A DNA stretch of 64,000 nt from Streptomyces odontomachi (GTDB taxonomy: Bacteria; Actinomycetota; Actinomycetes; Streptomycetales; Streptomycetaceae): contig NZ_JAMJWG010000012.1 of assembly GCF_024435355.1 (NCBI RefSeq), positions 248,001 through 312,000 on the forward strand, written 5' to 3'. Shown in pieces: positions 56,475 to 64,000 of the stretch. Each line of letters starts with the position of its first letter. The first letter of the stretch is position 1. Under the pieces are notes generated by a model. The model was not told the DNA's origin. It made no database searches and saw nothing but the letters and a program-made list of their open reading frames with translations. A program made the position numbers and the translations under genes.

Positions 56475-59094
56475 GCGTGCCTCCGTCGCTCTGCTCGCTC
56501 CGGCCGGGCGGTTCGACGGCTTCGACGTATCCGCCGTACGCGGCGAAGCACACCCGCCCGGCGAGGGACAGCGCGCCGCAGGTGTCGGCGAGCCCGGAAG
56601 CGTCGCCGATCGGGCTGCCCGCCCGGTACGTCCACCGCACCCGGCCGTCGGTGGTGTCGAGCGCGTACACCGTCGGATCCATGCCGGTGACCCACAGCGT
56701 CCCCTCGGACAGGCCCAGGGTGGACCGGCCCGCCTGCCCCGTCCACGCCGCCTTGCCGGTGTCCGCCCGCAGCGCACGGCACTGCCCCTGCGCGTCGTCG
56801 ACGAAGAGCAGGCCGGAGCCCGCACGCCGCACCGAGCTGCGATGGTCGAGGGCGGCGTGCCAGGCGGACGCGCCGTCGTCGGCGTGCACCACGAACAACC
56901 CCCCGTATGTGTCGCGGTAGCTGACCAGGCCGTCGGCGATCAGGGGGGACTGGGCGGGATCCTTGGTGCGGGTCTTCCACCGGACGTGCCCGGTGCCCGC
57001 GTCGAGACCGGTCAACGTGGACTCGTCCGCGGCCACCACGAGCCCGCCGGCCGCGGTCAGCGTCATGGCGTCGGTGTCGAACGTCCACCGGGTCCGCCCG
57101 TCGGCGGCGTCCAGTGCCCGCAGCCCGCCGCCGGCGATCACGCAGACCACCGATCCGGTGGCGGCCAGCTCCCACACGAAGTCGTCCCACGGCGGACGGT
57201 ACGTCCAACGGGTGTGGCCCGACCCCGGGTCGAGGGCACGCAGCACGGAGACGTCGTCCTTGCGCGGATCGACCACGTACACCGCGTCCGAGCCGACCGT
57301 GACGTTCCCCGCCGGCCCTTCCTCGGAAGACCGCGACCACCGCCTCGTGCCCGTCCGCGGATCGACGGCGTGCACCTTGTCCTCGCTCCCGCCCGCGACC
57401 ACCAGCATGCCGCCGGTGCCGTACAACTCCGGGTAGCCGGCGCTGCTCTTGCCCGTCTCGACGACCCGGGAACGCCACTGCCGGACCGCCTCGGGCGGCT
57501 CGGCCGGCACCGACGGCGAAGGCGACGCCGACCCCGACCCCGACCCCGTCCCCGGCGACTGCGCGGCCGTCCCGTCGCCGTGCCCCGACCGCTCCCGCAG
57601 CACGGCCACCGTGACTCCCGCCACCACCATCGGCACGGCGGCCGCGGCCAGCAACAACGTACGGCGTGGCAGGCCACGCACGGTCCTCCGGACACGCGAT
57701 CCGCCCACCCCGTCGTCACCACCCGCGGACCGGTCCCGGTCCGGGCCGGGATCGCCACCACGTCGCGGGGTGGGCGCGGCGTGGGGCACTGCCGAGGTGG
57801 CGGTGGTCATGTCGGTGGGGGCGGCTTGGGGGTCGTCGGTGGGGGCGGCGTGCGGGTCGGCAGGGGGAACGGCGTGCGGACGGGCGGCGGGAGCGGTGGG
57901 GGCGTCGGCGTGCGGGGCGTCGGTCGAGGCGGCGTGGCGGTGGCCGGCCGCCGGGCGGGCGGGAGCCAGGGCCGCCGGCAACCAGCGGTCGAGCGTGGCG
58001 CGCGCCGCCAGGGCCGCGCGTTCCACCCGTGCCCTGGGGGACAGCACGTCGGCGGGCGGCGGGGGCGGCGCGTGGATGCCCGCCGGAGGGCGCGGTGGCG
58101 CGGGGTGCGCCGGCTGTGCGCGGGCCACCGCCGGGAGCGCGGGCTCGTCGGCCACCGAAGCCGTCGTGCTCCCCGGGGGCCCGGCTGCCACCGCCCGCCC
58201 GGGGGCCGACGGTGCCGTGGGGGCGAGCCGGCGGTCGATCTCCTCCGCCACGGGTGCGGGGAGCCAGCGGGTGCCCTGGACCGAGGTGGTGGGGTCGCCC
58301 AGCCGGTCGAGCAGCGCGACGGCGGAGGGGCGGTGTTCCGGCGCGCGGCTCAGGCAGTCCGCCACGAGGGCGCGCAGCCGGCGGTCGGTGATGCCGCGCA
58401 GGTCGGCGCGTGCCTCACGCACCCGGGCCAGCGTGGCCGCCCGGTTCGCGGCCTTGAACGGCTCCCGTCCCGTCGCGGCGAACACCAGCACCGCACCCAG
58501 CGCGAACACGTCGCCGGCCGGTCCTGCGGTGGCGCCCGACGCCTGCTCGGGCGACATGAACCCGGGCGTGCCGAGCCGGGCGCCGGGCAGCGTGATCACG
58601 GTGGCCTCGTCCGGCCGGACGATCCCGAAGTCGATCACCCGGGGACCGCCCACGGTCAGCATGATGTTCTCGGGCTTCAGGTCCCGGTGCGCGAGGCCGG
58701 CGCGGTGGATGTCGGCGAGCGCCTCGGCCAGGGCCGCCGCGAGCAGGCGCACGGTGCCGGCCGGAAAGGCACCGAAGGCCCCGATCGCCTCCCGCAGGGA
58801 CAGCCCCGGCAGGTACTCGGCCGCCAGCCACGGCAGGTCGTCGTCCTCGGGGTCCGCGTCCAGCAGCGCCGCGGTGAACGCGCCGGTCACCGTGCGGGCG
58901 GCGGCCACCTCCCGCCGGAAGCGGGCGCGGTAACGTGCGTCGCGCGCGAGGCCCGCGAGCACGGTCTTGACGGCGACGATCCTGCCGCCCGGCGACTGCC
59001 CGAGATAGACGACGCCCATGCCGCCCTCACCGAGCCGGGCCAGCAGCCGGTAGCCGCCCACCCGTTTCGGGTCGCCGGGCTCCAACGGCCGCAC
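56461..59094 (-). CDS. Membrane Ser/Thr protein kinase with extracytoplasmic PQQ-like beta-propeller
   Basis: An 877-residue kinase from GTG 59094 (GGGGGAGGATC upstream). Kinase domain (about 12-270): LGEGGMGVVYLGQSPGG, VAVKTVLAGL, HRDLKPENIML, VIDFGIVRP, TPGFMSPEQAS, all canonical, so it should be active. A long Ala/Pro/Thr-rich linker (about 285-480) leads to a membrane segment (about 484-505, LLLAAAAVPMVVAGVTVAVL). Outside is a propeller with repeated blades such as VHAVDPRTGTRRW, LRALDPGSGHTRWTY, LRALDAADGRTRW, LTGLDAGTGHVRWKT and VYALDTTDGRVRWTY, the PQQ-like repeat. This suggests ligand sensing at the cell surface. First gene of a kinase-kinase-FHA cluster. Confidence 0.92.
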   Translation of the reverse strand: MRPLEPGDPKRVGGYRLLARLGEGGMGVVYLGQSPGGRIVAVKTVLAGLARDARYRARFRREVAAARTVTGAFTAALLDADPEDDDLPWLAAEYLPGLSLREAIGAFGAFPAGTVRLLAAALAEALADIHRAGLAHRDLKPENIMLTVGGPRVIDFGIVRPDEATVITLPGARLGTPGFMSPEQASGATAGPAGDVFALGAVLVFAATGREPFKAANRAATLARVREARADLRGITDRRLRALVADCLSRAPEHRPSAVALLDRLGDPTTSVQGTRWLPAPVAEEIDRRLAPTAPSAPGRAVAAGPPGSTTASVADEPALPAVARAQPAHPAPPRPPAGIHAPPPPPADVLSPRARVERAALAARATLDRWLPAALAPARPAAGHRHAASTDAPHADAPTAPAARPHAVPPADPHAAPTDDPQAAPTDMTTATSAVPHAAPTPRRGGDPGPDRDRSAGGDDGVGGSRVRRTVRGLPRRTLLLAAAAVPMVVAGVTVAVLRERSGHGDGTAAQSPGTGSGSGSASPSPSVPAEPPEAVRQWRSRVVETGKSSAGYPELYGTGGMLVVAGGSEDKVHAVDPRTGTRRWSRSSEEGPAGNVTVGSDAVYVVDPRKDDVSVLRALDPGSGHTRWTYRPPWDDFVWELAATGSVVCVIAGGGLRALDAADGRTRWTFDTDAMTLTAAGGLVVAADESTLTGLDAGTGHVRWKTRTKDPAQSPLIADGLVSYRDTYGGLFVVHADDGASAWHAALDHRSSVRRAGSGLLFVDDAQGQCRALRADTGKAAWTGQAGRSTLGLSEGTLWVTGMDPTVYALDTTDGRVRWTYRAGSPIGDASGLADTCGALSLAGRVCFAAYGGYVEAVEPPGRSEQSDGGTRAAA

Positions 59095-59310
59095 GATCCT
59101 CCCCCTTCGCCGGCCCGATCACGACGCGCGGCCCGCACGACGGACCGACCGTCTCGCCGCGCGTCTCGCCGCGCTGGGCGCAACGTCAGCCCGACTCTAG
59201 CGGCACCGGTGCGACGCCATGTGGGGATGCGCCGGCGCCGCCCCGCTCGGCCGGACCGGGCGACACATCCTGGATGGACGTATCCGTACTGCTCACCTAG
59301 CGTTCGGCGC

Positions 59311-59697
59311 ATGACAGAACGACGCGCGATCCTCAGCGGCTCGACCTTCGAGGAGCAGATCGGCTACGCCCGTGCCGTGGTGGACGGCGACTGGGTGCAC
59401 GTGTCGGGGACGACCGGGTTCGACTACGCCACGATGACGATCTCCGACGACGTGGTCGAGCAGGCCGAGCAGTGCCTGCGCAACATCGGGGCGGCGCTGG
59501 CCGAGGCGGGCTGCGGCTTCGCGGACGTGGTGCGGGTGCGTTACCTGCTGCCCGAACGCACGGACTTCGAGCCCTGCTGGCCGGTGCTGCGCCGCTGCTT
59601 CGGCGACGTCCGGCCGGCCGCCACGATGCTCGTGTGCGGTCTCGCGGACCCGCGGATGAAGATCGAGATAGAGGTGTACGCACGCCGGACCGCGTGA
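59311..59697 (+). CDS. RidA/YjgF family protein
   Basis: A 128-residue Rid-fold protein: GYARAVVDGDWVHVSGTTGF, QAEQCLRNIGAALAEAG, DVVRVRYLLPERTDFEPCWP and KIEIEVYARR. The final Arg and Glu pattern fits RidA-like enamine/imine deaminases, which remove reactive 2-aminoacrylate-type intermediates. ATG 59311 has no clear ribosome binding site, so it may be leaderless or weakly translated. It is divergent from the kinase operon and convergent with the methyltransferase. Confidence 0.88.
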   Translation: MTERRAILSGSTFEEQIGYARAVVDGDWVHVSGTTGFDYATMTISDDVVEQAEQCLRNIGAALAEAGCGFADVVRVRYLLPERTDFEPCWPVLRRCFGDVRPAATMLVCGLADPRMKIEIEVYARRTA

Positions 59698-59734
59698 CGG
59701 CCCGCCACGACCAGGCAGTTGCTCGACACCCAGG

Positions 59735-59780
59735 TGCGGGCGTGGTGGACGCTCAGGAGCGGGCGTGGTCGACGCTCAGG
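59735..59780. repeat. 23-bp tandem repeat at the methyltransferase 3' end
   Basis: GCGGGCGTGGTGGACGCTCA then GGA is followed by GCGGGCGTGGTCGACGCTCA and GGT, with a degraded earlier copy. It overlaps the last codon and stop of the minus-strand methyltransferase gene (59776-59778). Confidence 0.6.
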
Positions 59781-60540
59781 TGCGCGCGACGAGCACCGGC
59801 TGGAAGAAGCCCGTCTCGTCCGGCGTGTGCCACCGGGGCGCCACGAACCCGGCGTCGGCGGCGAAGCCGGCCAGCAGGTCCTGGCGCAGTGCCCAGTACG
59901 TCGCCGTACGGACCCGGACCCGCCAGTCGCCGCCGTCCGCCGGAACGAGCTGGAAGTGCTCCAGGTCGTAGCGCTCGCCGTCGTCGTGCCAGTGCCAGAG
60001 CTGGAACGTGAGGGTGCGGCTGCCGCCGTCGGCGAGCCGGTGGACCTGCGGGGGCGTGGCGGTGGGCCTCTCGCGCAGGAGGGTGTCGTAGGGGCGGGTG
60101 CTCAGCAGCAGTCGCCCCTCGGGACGCAGCACGCGGCGCATCGCGGCCAGGGCGACGCGCACGTCGTGCTCGGTCAGCAGGTGGGGGATGGCGTTGTCGG
60201 CGCAGACGACGGTGTCGAACCGCCCGGAAGGGAACGGGAGTCGGCGCATGTCGGCGGCGGCCGTGGACACCGTGACGCCGCGGCGGTGGGCTTCCTGCGC
60301 GGCACGCGCGGCGGCCCGGACGCTGAGGTCGGTACCGATGACCCGGTGCCCGCACAGCGCCAGCCCTATCGCCTGCGTGCCGATGCCGCAGGAGCAGTCG
60401 AGCACCTCTGCGCCGTCCCGCCCGATCAGGGCGTGCAGGGCGACACCCTGGCGCCGGAGACTGGTGTCCCAGTCCGGGTAGATCAGGTGGTAGTCGTCGG
60501 CCAGCGCGTCGTAGAAACGTGCCACCGCTTCCTCGGCCAT
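59776..60540 (-). CDS. SAM-dependent methyltransferase
   Basis: A 254-residue class I methyltransferase. Motif I is VLDCSCGIGTQAIGLA (about 47-62), motif II region HRVIGTDLSVRAAARAA, motif post-II TAAADMRRLPFPSGRFDTVV and then NAIPHLLT and AAMRRVLRPEGRLLLSTRP. Start MAEEAVARFYDALADDYHLI is the usual N-terminus of the family. Substrate unknown; the overall form resembles glycine/sarcosine-type or small-molecule methyltransferases. It has no obvious pathway partners nearby. Confidence 0.88.
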   Translation of the reverse strand: MAEEAVARFYDALADDYHLIYPDWDTSLRRQGVALHALIGRDGAEVLDCSCGIGTQAIGLALCGHRVIGTDLSVRAAARAAQEAHRRGVTVSTAAADMRRLPFPSGRFDTVVCADNAIPHLLTEHDVRVALAAMRRVLRPEGRLLLSTRPYDTLLRERPTATPPQVHRLADGGSRTLTFQLWHWHDDGERYDLEHFQLVPADGGDWRVRVRTATYWALRQDLLAGFAADAGFVAPRWHTPDETGFFQPVLVART

Positions 60541-60629
60541 CGTTCGAGGTTAGCGAGCGGGGCCGGGCGGTGCAGCACCGCGCGCCGCCGGGCGACGGCT
60601 TCAGGCCGCGCTGCCTTCACACGCCGCCG

Positions 60630-61073
60630 TCAGGCGGACCGCCGTGCGAGGGCGTCCAGCACGGCGACGGCCTGCGCGGCGTGCTCGTAGGGCACGAACA
60701 GCTGGTCGTGGTGGAATCCGGCGACGACGTTGCAGCTCAGGCCGGCATCGGCGAGTTCCTTCGCGACGGCCGCGGTGAGCCCGACCGCCTCCAGCGCGGA
60801 GTGGACGCGCAGCGTGATCCAGCCGGCCACGTAGTCGTACTCCAGGCCCGCCGCGTCCGCCTGCTCCTGCCGCACGACCAGCGTCAGGCCCTCCTGCTCG
60901 GCGACCGTGACGACCGGGGTGACGCCGGCGGGCACGCCGCCCGGTGCGGCGCCGCCCGGGACGGTGGCGCCCGGGACGGTGGCGCCCGGGACGATCGTGA
61001 ACACGTAGCGCCCCGGATTCAGCTCGGGACGCATCCCGCTCAGCAACTGCGGAAGATCACGTTCACCAGGCAT
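60630..61073 (-). CDS. ACT-domain protein
   Basis: A 147-residue protein. ATG 61073 is preferred over an upstream TTG. Two ACT-like halves are seen: TLVVRQEQADAAGLEYDYVA and WITLRVHSALEAVGLTAAVA then GLSCNVVAGFHHDQLFVPYE. ACT domains bind amino acids; stand-alone proteins of this form occur widely in Streptomyces and have no assigned reaction. A Pro/Gly/Ala/Thr/Val insert (about 31-48) is encoded by a 15-bp tandem DNA repeat (GGGACGGTGGCGCCC). No partner gene is adjacent. Confidence 0.78.
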   Translation of the reverse strand: MPGERDLPQLLSGMRPELNPGRYVFTIVPGATVPGATVPGGAAPGGVPAGVTPVVTVAEQEGLTLVVRQEQADAAGLEYDYVAGWITLRVHSALEAVGLTAAVAKELADAGLSCNVVAGFHHDQLFVPYEHAAQAVAVLDALARRSA

Positions 61074-61166
61074 GGCCAAGACACTAGGTCACCGACCAGC
61101 CCTGACCGCCACTGACCGCCGCCCACCGACACTGACCCCGATCGGCCGGCCAACCGCCCCTCCGTA

Positions 61167-61178
61167 GAAAGCGCTTGC
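61167..61178. promoter_or_regulatory. LacI/CcpA-like operator GAAAGCGCTTGC before the pectate lyase-like gene
   Basis: AAGCGCTT is a perfect eight-base palindrome within GAAAGCGCTTGC. It is 115 bp upstream of the start codon. LacI-family repressors of carbohydrate genes commonly use this core. No LacI gene is adjacent. Confidence 0.5.
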
Positions 61179-61292
61179 CACATCCGCTATCCTCCCGGCG
61201 CCCCGCGCACCGCAGGGCCGTCGAACGGCGCAGGAGTGGTGTCGAACGGCGTGGAAGCGGAGTCGGGCCGCAGGGACGTGGAAGGACACAGC

Positions 61293-62486
61293 GTGAGGAT
61301 CAAGCGGTTCATGGCGGTCGCGGCCGGGCTGGCCGCCGTCGTCGGCACGGGTGCCACGCAAGCGCATGCCACGGCGGCGGCGACGGTGATCGTGGTGGCC
61401 ACGGACGGGGACGACGCCGCCGCCGGCACCGTGAGCGATCCGCTGGCGACCATTCAGGCGGCCGTCGACCGAGCGGGCCCCGGCGACACCATCGAGGTAC
61501 GCGGCGGAACCTACGCGCTCACCGAGAACATCACCATCACCACGTCGGGACAGGCGGGCCAGCCGATCACCCTGACCGGCTACCAGGGGGAGCACGTCGT
61601 CATCGACGGCGAGCAGCTGCCGGCCAGCCACACCCCGGTGGGCGGCAGCATCCCGAGCGGCCAGCGCGGCACCATCCACCAGGAGGCCTCGTACTGGCAC
61701 ATCCAGGACCTGGAGCTCATCCGCGGCCCCTACGGCATCTACTGCGACGGCTGCAACGACAACGAGTTCACCGGGCTGACCACGCGGGACAACTACGAGA
61801 CGGGTTTCCAGTTGCAGGGCGAGTCCAGCCGCAACGTGATCACCGCGCTGGACTCCTACGGCAACCACGACCCGCGCAAGAACGGTGAGAGCGCCGACGG
61901 CCTCGGCATCAAGGAGGGCGGCGGCGAGGGGAACCGGGTCATCGGGGCCCGGCTGTGGAACAACGCCGACGACGGCTTCGACGCCTGGGAGTTCACCTCG
62001 CCCATAGCGCTCGAGGACACCATCGCCTACGGCAACGGCTTCAACCGCTGGGACTTCCCCGACTACACGGGCGACGGCAACGGCTTCAAGATGGGCGGCG
62101 GCGACGTGGACCCGGCCGCCGACCACACGCTGACCAACTCGATCGCCTTCGGCAACTCGGCCGACGGGGTGACCGACAACGGCAACCCCGGGTCGCTCAC
62201 CGTCTCCCACACCACCACCTGGGACAACGACGGCACCGGCTTCGACCTGGGCGACTCGACGTCCACCCTGGCGGCGAACCTGTCCGTGGCCGACGGCACG
62301 GCCGTCAACCCCGGCGGCGGCCGGTCGTCCGGCAACTCCTGGGACATCGGCGGCACCTGGGACGCCGGCTCGGTCCGCAGCACCGATCCGTCGACGGTGA
62401 CCGGGCCACGCGCCACCGACGGCTCGATCCCGGACTCGGACTTCCTGGTCCCGGCCGACGGGACGGACATCGGCGCGCGGTTGTGA
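61293..62486 (+). CDS. Secreted right-handed beta-helix protein, pectate lyase-like (PL9 type)
   Basis: A 397-residue exported protein. GTG 61293 has GAAGGA six bases upstream; the longer frame is unsupported. Signal peptide 1-28 (RFMAVAAGLAAVVGTGATQA). ATDGDDAAAGTVSDPLATIQ and GDTIEVRGGTYALTENITI form the DUF1565-type start of PL9-like lyases, followed by beta-helix rungs: YWHIQDLELIRGPYGIYCDG, NEFTGLTTRDNYETGFQLQG, RNVITALDSYGNHDP, NRVIGARLWNNADDGFDAWE, ALEDTIAYGNGFNRWDF and HTLTNSIAFGNSADGV. Rich in Asn and Asp, consistent with calcium binding. It probably cleaves pectate by beta-elimination, but residue-level proof is lacking. Confidence 0.82.
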   Translation: MRIKRFMAVAAGLAAVVGTGATQAHATAAATVIVVATDGDDAAAGTVSDPLATIQAAVDRAGPGDTIEVRGGTYALTENITITTSGQAGQPITLTGYQGEHVVIDGEQLPASHTPVGGSIPSGQRGTIHQEASYWHIQDLELIRGPYGIYCDGCNDNEFTGLTTRDNYETGFQLQGESSRNVITALDSYGNHDPRKNGESADGLGIKEGGGEGNRVIGARLWNNADDGFDAWEFTSPIALEDTIAYGNGFNRWDFPDYTGDGNGFKMGGGDVDPAADHTLTNSIAFGNSADGVTDNGNPGSLTVSHTTTWDNDGTGFDLGDSTSTLAANLSVADGTAVNPGGGRSSGNSWDIGGTWDAGSVRSTDPSTVTGPRATDGSIPDSDFLVPADGTDIGARL

Positions 62487-62492
62487 CGCAAC

Positions 62493-62542
62493 GGGGCCCG
62501 GCCTGCGCACCGTCACATCCGATGGTGCACAGGCCGGACCCC
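62493..62542. terminator. Bidirectional terminator after the pectate lyase-like gene
   Basis: GGGGCCCGGCCTGCGCACC (62493-62511) pairs with GGTGCACAGGCCGGACCCC (62524-62542) with two mismatches around a 12-base loop. It sits between convergent genes. Confidence 0.7.
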
Positions 62543-62574
62543 GCCCCTCCCCGCCCGATGGCCGACGGCCGACG

Positions 62575-63036
62575 TCAGCCCATCGGCCCGGGTTCCTCAC
62601 CCCAGTCAGCGGGCCCGCTGTCGGCCACGGCTCCTCGGTAGAACCACTCGCGCCCCGTCTGGCCCATCATCACGCTCGCGATACCGAAGGCGAGCAGCAA
62701 TCCGAGCACGGCGGTGGGCACGCCCGAGGAGACGAGATTGATCAACGAGATCACCACGGCCAGGCCCTCGACCCAGAGGATCGTGACCCGCACCCAGGCG
62801 AAGCGCTTCCCCGCGAAGACCCCCGACAGGAGCAGTGCGGCCGCCACCGCGTAGGACACGTAGATGGCGAAGTGCACCAGGCCGAGGTTCTGGACCTCCT
62901 GACCGTGCGCCTGCCGGTCGTCCACCTCACTCTGGACGAGGGACGCAGCGAAGAGATTGACGACGGCCTGGAACCACACACCCGTCAACGCGAACTTGAC
63001 ATTCCGCGGCATCCGTTCCGGCACACCGGTAGCCAT
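62575..63036 (-). CDS. Small polytopic membrane protein
   Basis: A 153-residue protein with four membrane segments: ALTGVWFQAVVNLFAASLV, LVHFAIYVSYAVAAALLLSG, VTILWVEGLAVVISLINLVS and TAVLGLLLAFGIASVMMGQT. ATG 63036 is preceded by AAGGAGG with five-base spacing, a strong ribosome binding site; the longer frame upstream is dropped. The loop VDDRQAHGQEVQNL is polar. I do not recognise the family; Streptomyces encode many such small integral membrane proteins. It is convergent with the pectate lyase-like gene. Confidence 0.8.
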   Translation of the reverse strand: MATGVPERMPRNVKFALTGVWFQAVVNLFAASLVQSEVDDRQAHGQEVQNLGLVHFAIYVSYAVAAALLLSGVFAGKRFAWVRVTILWVEGLAVVISLINLVSSGVPTAVLGLLLAFGIASVMMGQTGREWFYRGAVADSGPADWGEEPGPMG

Positions 63037-63275
63037 GGCCCCCTCCTTTCCTGCACCAAGCCGTCGATCCTGATGGACCGACTGCTCCCTCACCGTGCCG
63101 GAAAGGTCCCGGGACCCCTCCCCCGGTCCACTCGAGGCCGCCGTAGGCGCGCTACGCGGGGAGGAGGACGAGCAGGAGGGTCAACCGTGGCACCGGTGAA
63201 GGCCGCTCAGGCCGCCCGGGTCCGGGGGAACACCCGGGTCCGGGGGAGCCCAAGTGCACATCGGACGTCTCGTTT

Positions 63276-64000
63276 TCAGGGCCGGCTAGCCTTGCGGAGG
63301 ACGGTGGTCAGACGCGCCAGCCCCTCGGGCCCATGGCCGTCCGCGACAGCATGGTCAATGGTCCTCTTCGCCGCGGTGAGCATCCCCGCATCGATTCCAT
63401 GGCTGGTGGCGGTGTTGATGACGTGCGTGATCCCGGATGCCGCCGAAGCGATCGTGGACCGCTCTCCGGGGTAGTGGTCGGCCCTGATCTGCTGGGCGAA
63501 ACGTGTGATCATCTCCGGGAGGAGTCCGCCGATACCGGTGGCGAAGGCCGCGAACCTTGCTGGCTCGATGCCCTCGGCCGACGCGAGGGCGAAAGCGTGC
63601 ACGATGCCGTTCACCGAGGTGGCGAAGATGTCCAGGAGCGCGACCTCGTAGGCGGACGCCCGGCCGGGATCGTCGCCGAGATGCACCGCGGTGCCGCCCA
63701 AGGCGGCCATCGTCTCCTGAACGGCCTCATGGACGTGGCGGGCACCACTGAGGAGGATGGCGGCCGATGAAGTGCCGATCGCCTCAGTCGGCGTCAGGAC
63801 GGCACCGTCCAGATAGTCGATCCCCCGCGAAGAGGCCCACCGCGACATCTGACGGGCCTGGGCCGGCTCTCCGCTGGTGAGGTTGACCAGCCGTCGGTTC
63901 TCCCAGCCCGCCGGGGCTTGTTCGAGCACGGCCTGCACCGCGTCGTAGTCGATCAGACAAGCAACGGTCACCTCACCGGCCCGCACCGCGTCCTGGACCG
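63276..64000 (-). CDS. Imine reductase-like NAD(P)-dependent oxidoreductase (5' part beyond window)
   Basis: The frame is open to the last base, so the Rossmann N-terminus lies outside. The visible 241 residues start in the end of the NADP-binding domain (VTVACLIDYDAVQAVLEQA, LVNLTSGEPAQARQMSRWAS) and continue with IDYLDGAVLTPTEAIGTSSA, the long inter-domain helix and the all-helical C-terminal domain (FATSVNGIVHAFALASAEGI, RADHYPGERSTIASAASGIT). This is the imine reductase / beta-hydroxyacid dehydrogenase-like architecture. Typical enzymes reduce cyclic imines or similar; substrate unknown. No catalytic Asp/Tyr decision is possible from what is visible. Confidence 0.82.
   Translation of the reverse strand, partial: VQDAVRAGEVTVACLIDYDAVQAVLEQAPAGWENRRLVNLTSGEPAQARQMSRWASSRGIDYLDGAVLTPTEAIGTSSAAILLSGARHVHEAVQETMAALGGTAVHLGDDPGRASAYEVALLDIFATSVNGIVHAFALASAEGIEPARFAAFATGIGGLLPEMITRFAQQIRADHYPGERSTIASAASGITHVINTATSHGIDAGMLTAAKRTIDHAVADGHGPEGLARLTTVLRKASRP

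Overview
The window is chromosomal DNA from an actinomycete, almost certainly a Streptomyces. Evidence: very high GC with strong third-position GC bias, GTG starts behind GGAGG-type ribosome binding sites, SpoIIE-type phosphatases with HATPase anti-sigma domains, PknB-type kinases with extracytoplasmic tails, a SigB/SigF-type sigma factor, a Streptomyces griseus trypsin-like protease, and dispersed GC-rich intergenic repeats typical of the genus. I see no rRNA, tRNA, CRISPR array, transposase or phage gene. All gene calls and start sites come from reading the sequence; no database search was run.

Layout. 1-2.3 kb: end of a succinate dehydrogenase/fumarate reductase operon (sdhA partial, sdhB). 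2.7-6.3 kb: a lipoprotein, a glycoamylase-like protein and a membrane-anchored GH18-like protein. 6.4-18.3 kb: signalling and stress region with a PAS-PAS-GAF-PP2C-HATPase protein, a small HATPase paralogue, a NUDIX hydrolase, a SPOR-like small protein, a SigB/SigF-type sigma factor, a GntR regulator, a threonine synthase-like enzyme, an SNF2 helicase and a membrane PP2C phosphatase. 18.4-21.7 kb: two small exported proteins, an HTH protein and a Ser/Thr kinase with an SH3-like tail, with AT-rich motifs shared by the promoters. 21.7-22.46 kb: a gene-less region holding an inverted duplication of a hairpin element. 22.46-25.7 kb: a LacI regulator and a YtrA-type GntR/ABC transporter operon.

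25.9-54 kb is a carbohydrate-foraging region: two divergent GH38-type mannosidases, a sugar-binding lipoprotein and two distant permeases with no local ATPase, a secreted trypsin-like protease, a GH29 fucosidase, an RpiR regulator, a SIS protein, a GH20 hexosaminidase, a BadF-type (GlcNAc-like) kinase, a GH43 enzyme and a GH54/CBM42 arabinofuranosidase. Together these could strip and import sugars from glycoprotein N-glycans and arabinose-containing plant polymers. A near-palindromic 16-mer before both the mannosidases and the distant permeases ties those units into one probable regulon. Embedded in the region are an AlkD-like repair protein, a DUF4246 protein and a tandem-HTH MerR regulator divergent from an erythromycin esterase homologue.

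54-64 kb: an FHA protein and two Ser/Thr kinases (one with a PQQ-like propeller) in one operon, then RidA, a methyltransferase, an ACT-domain protein, a secreted beta-helix (pectate lyase-like) protein, a small membrane protein and a partial imine reductase-like gene that runs off the window.
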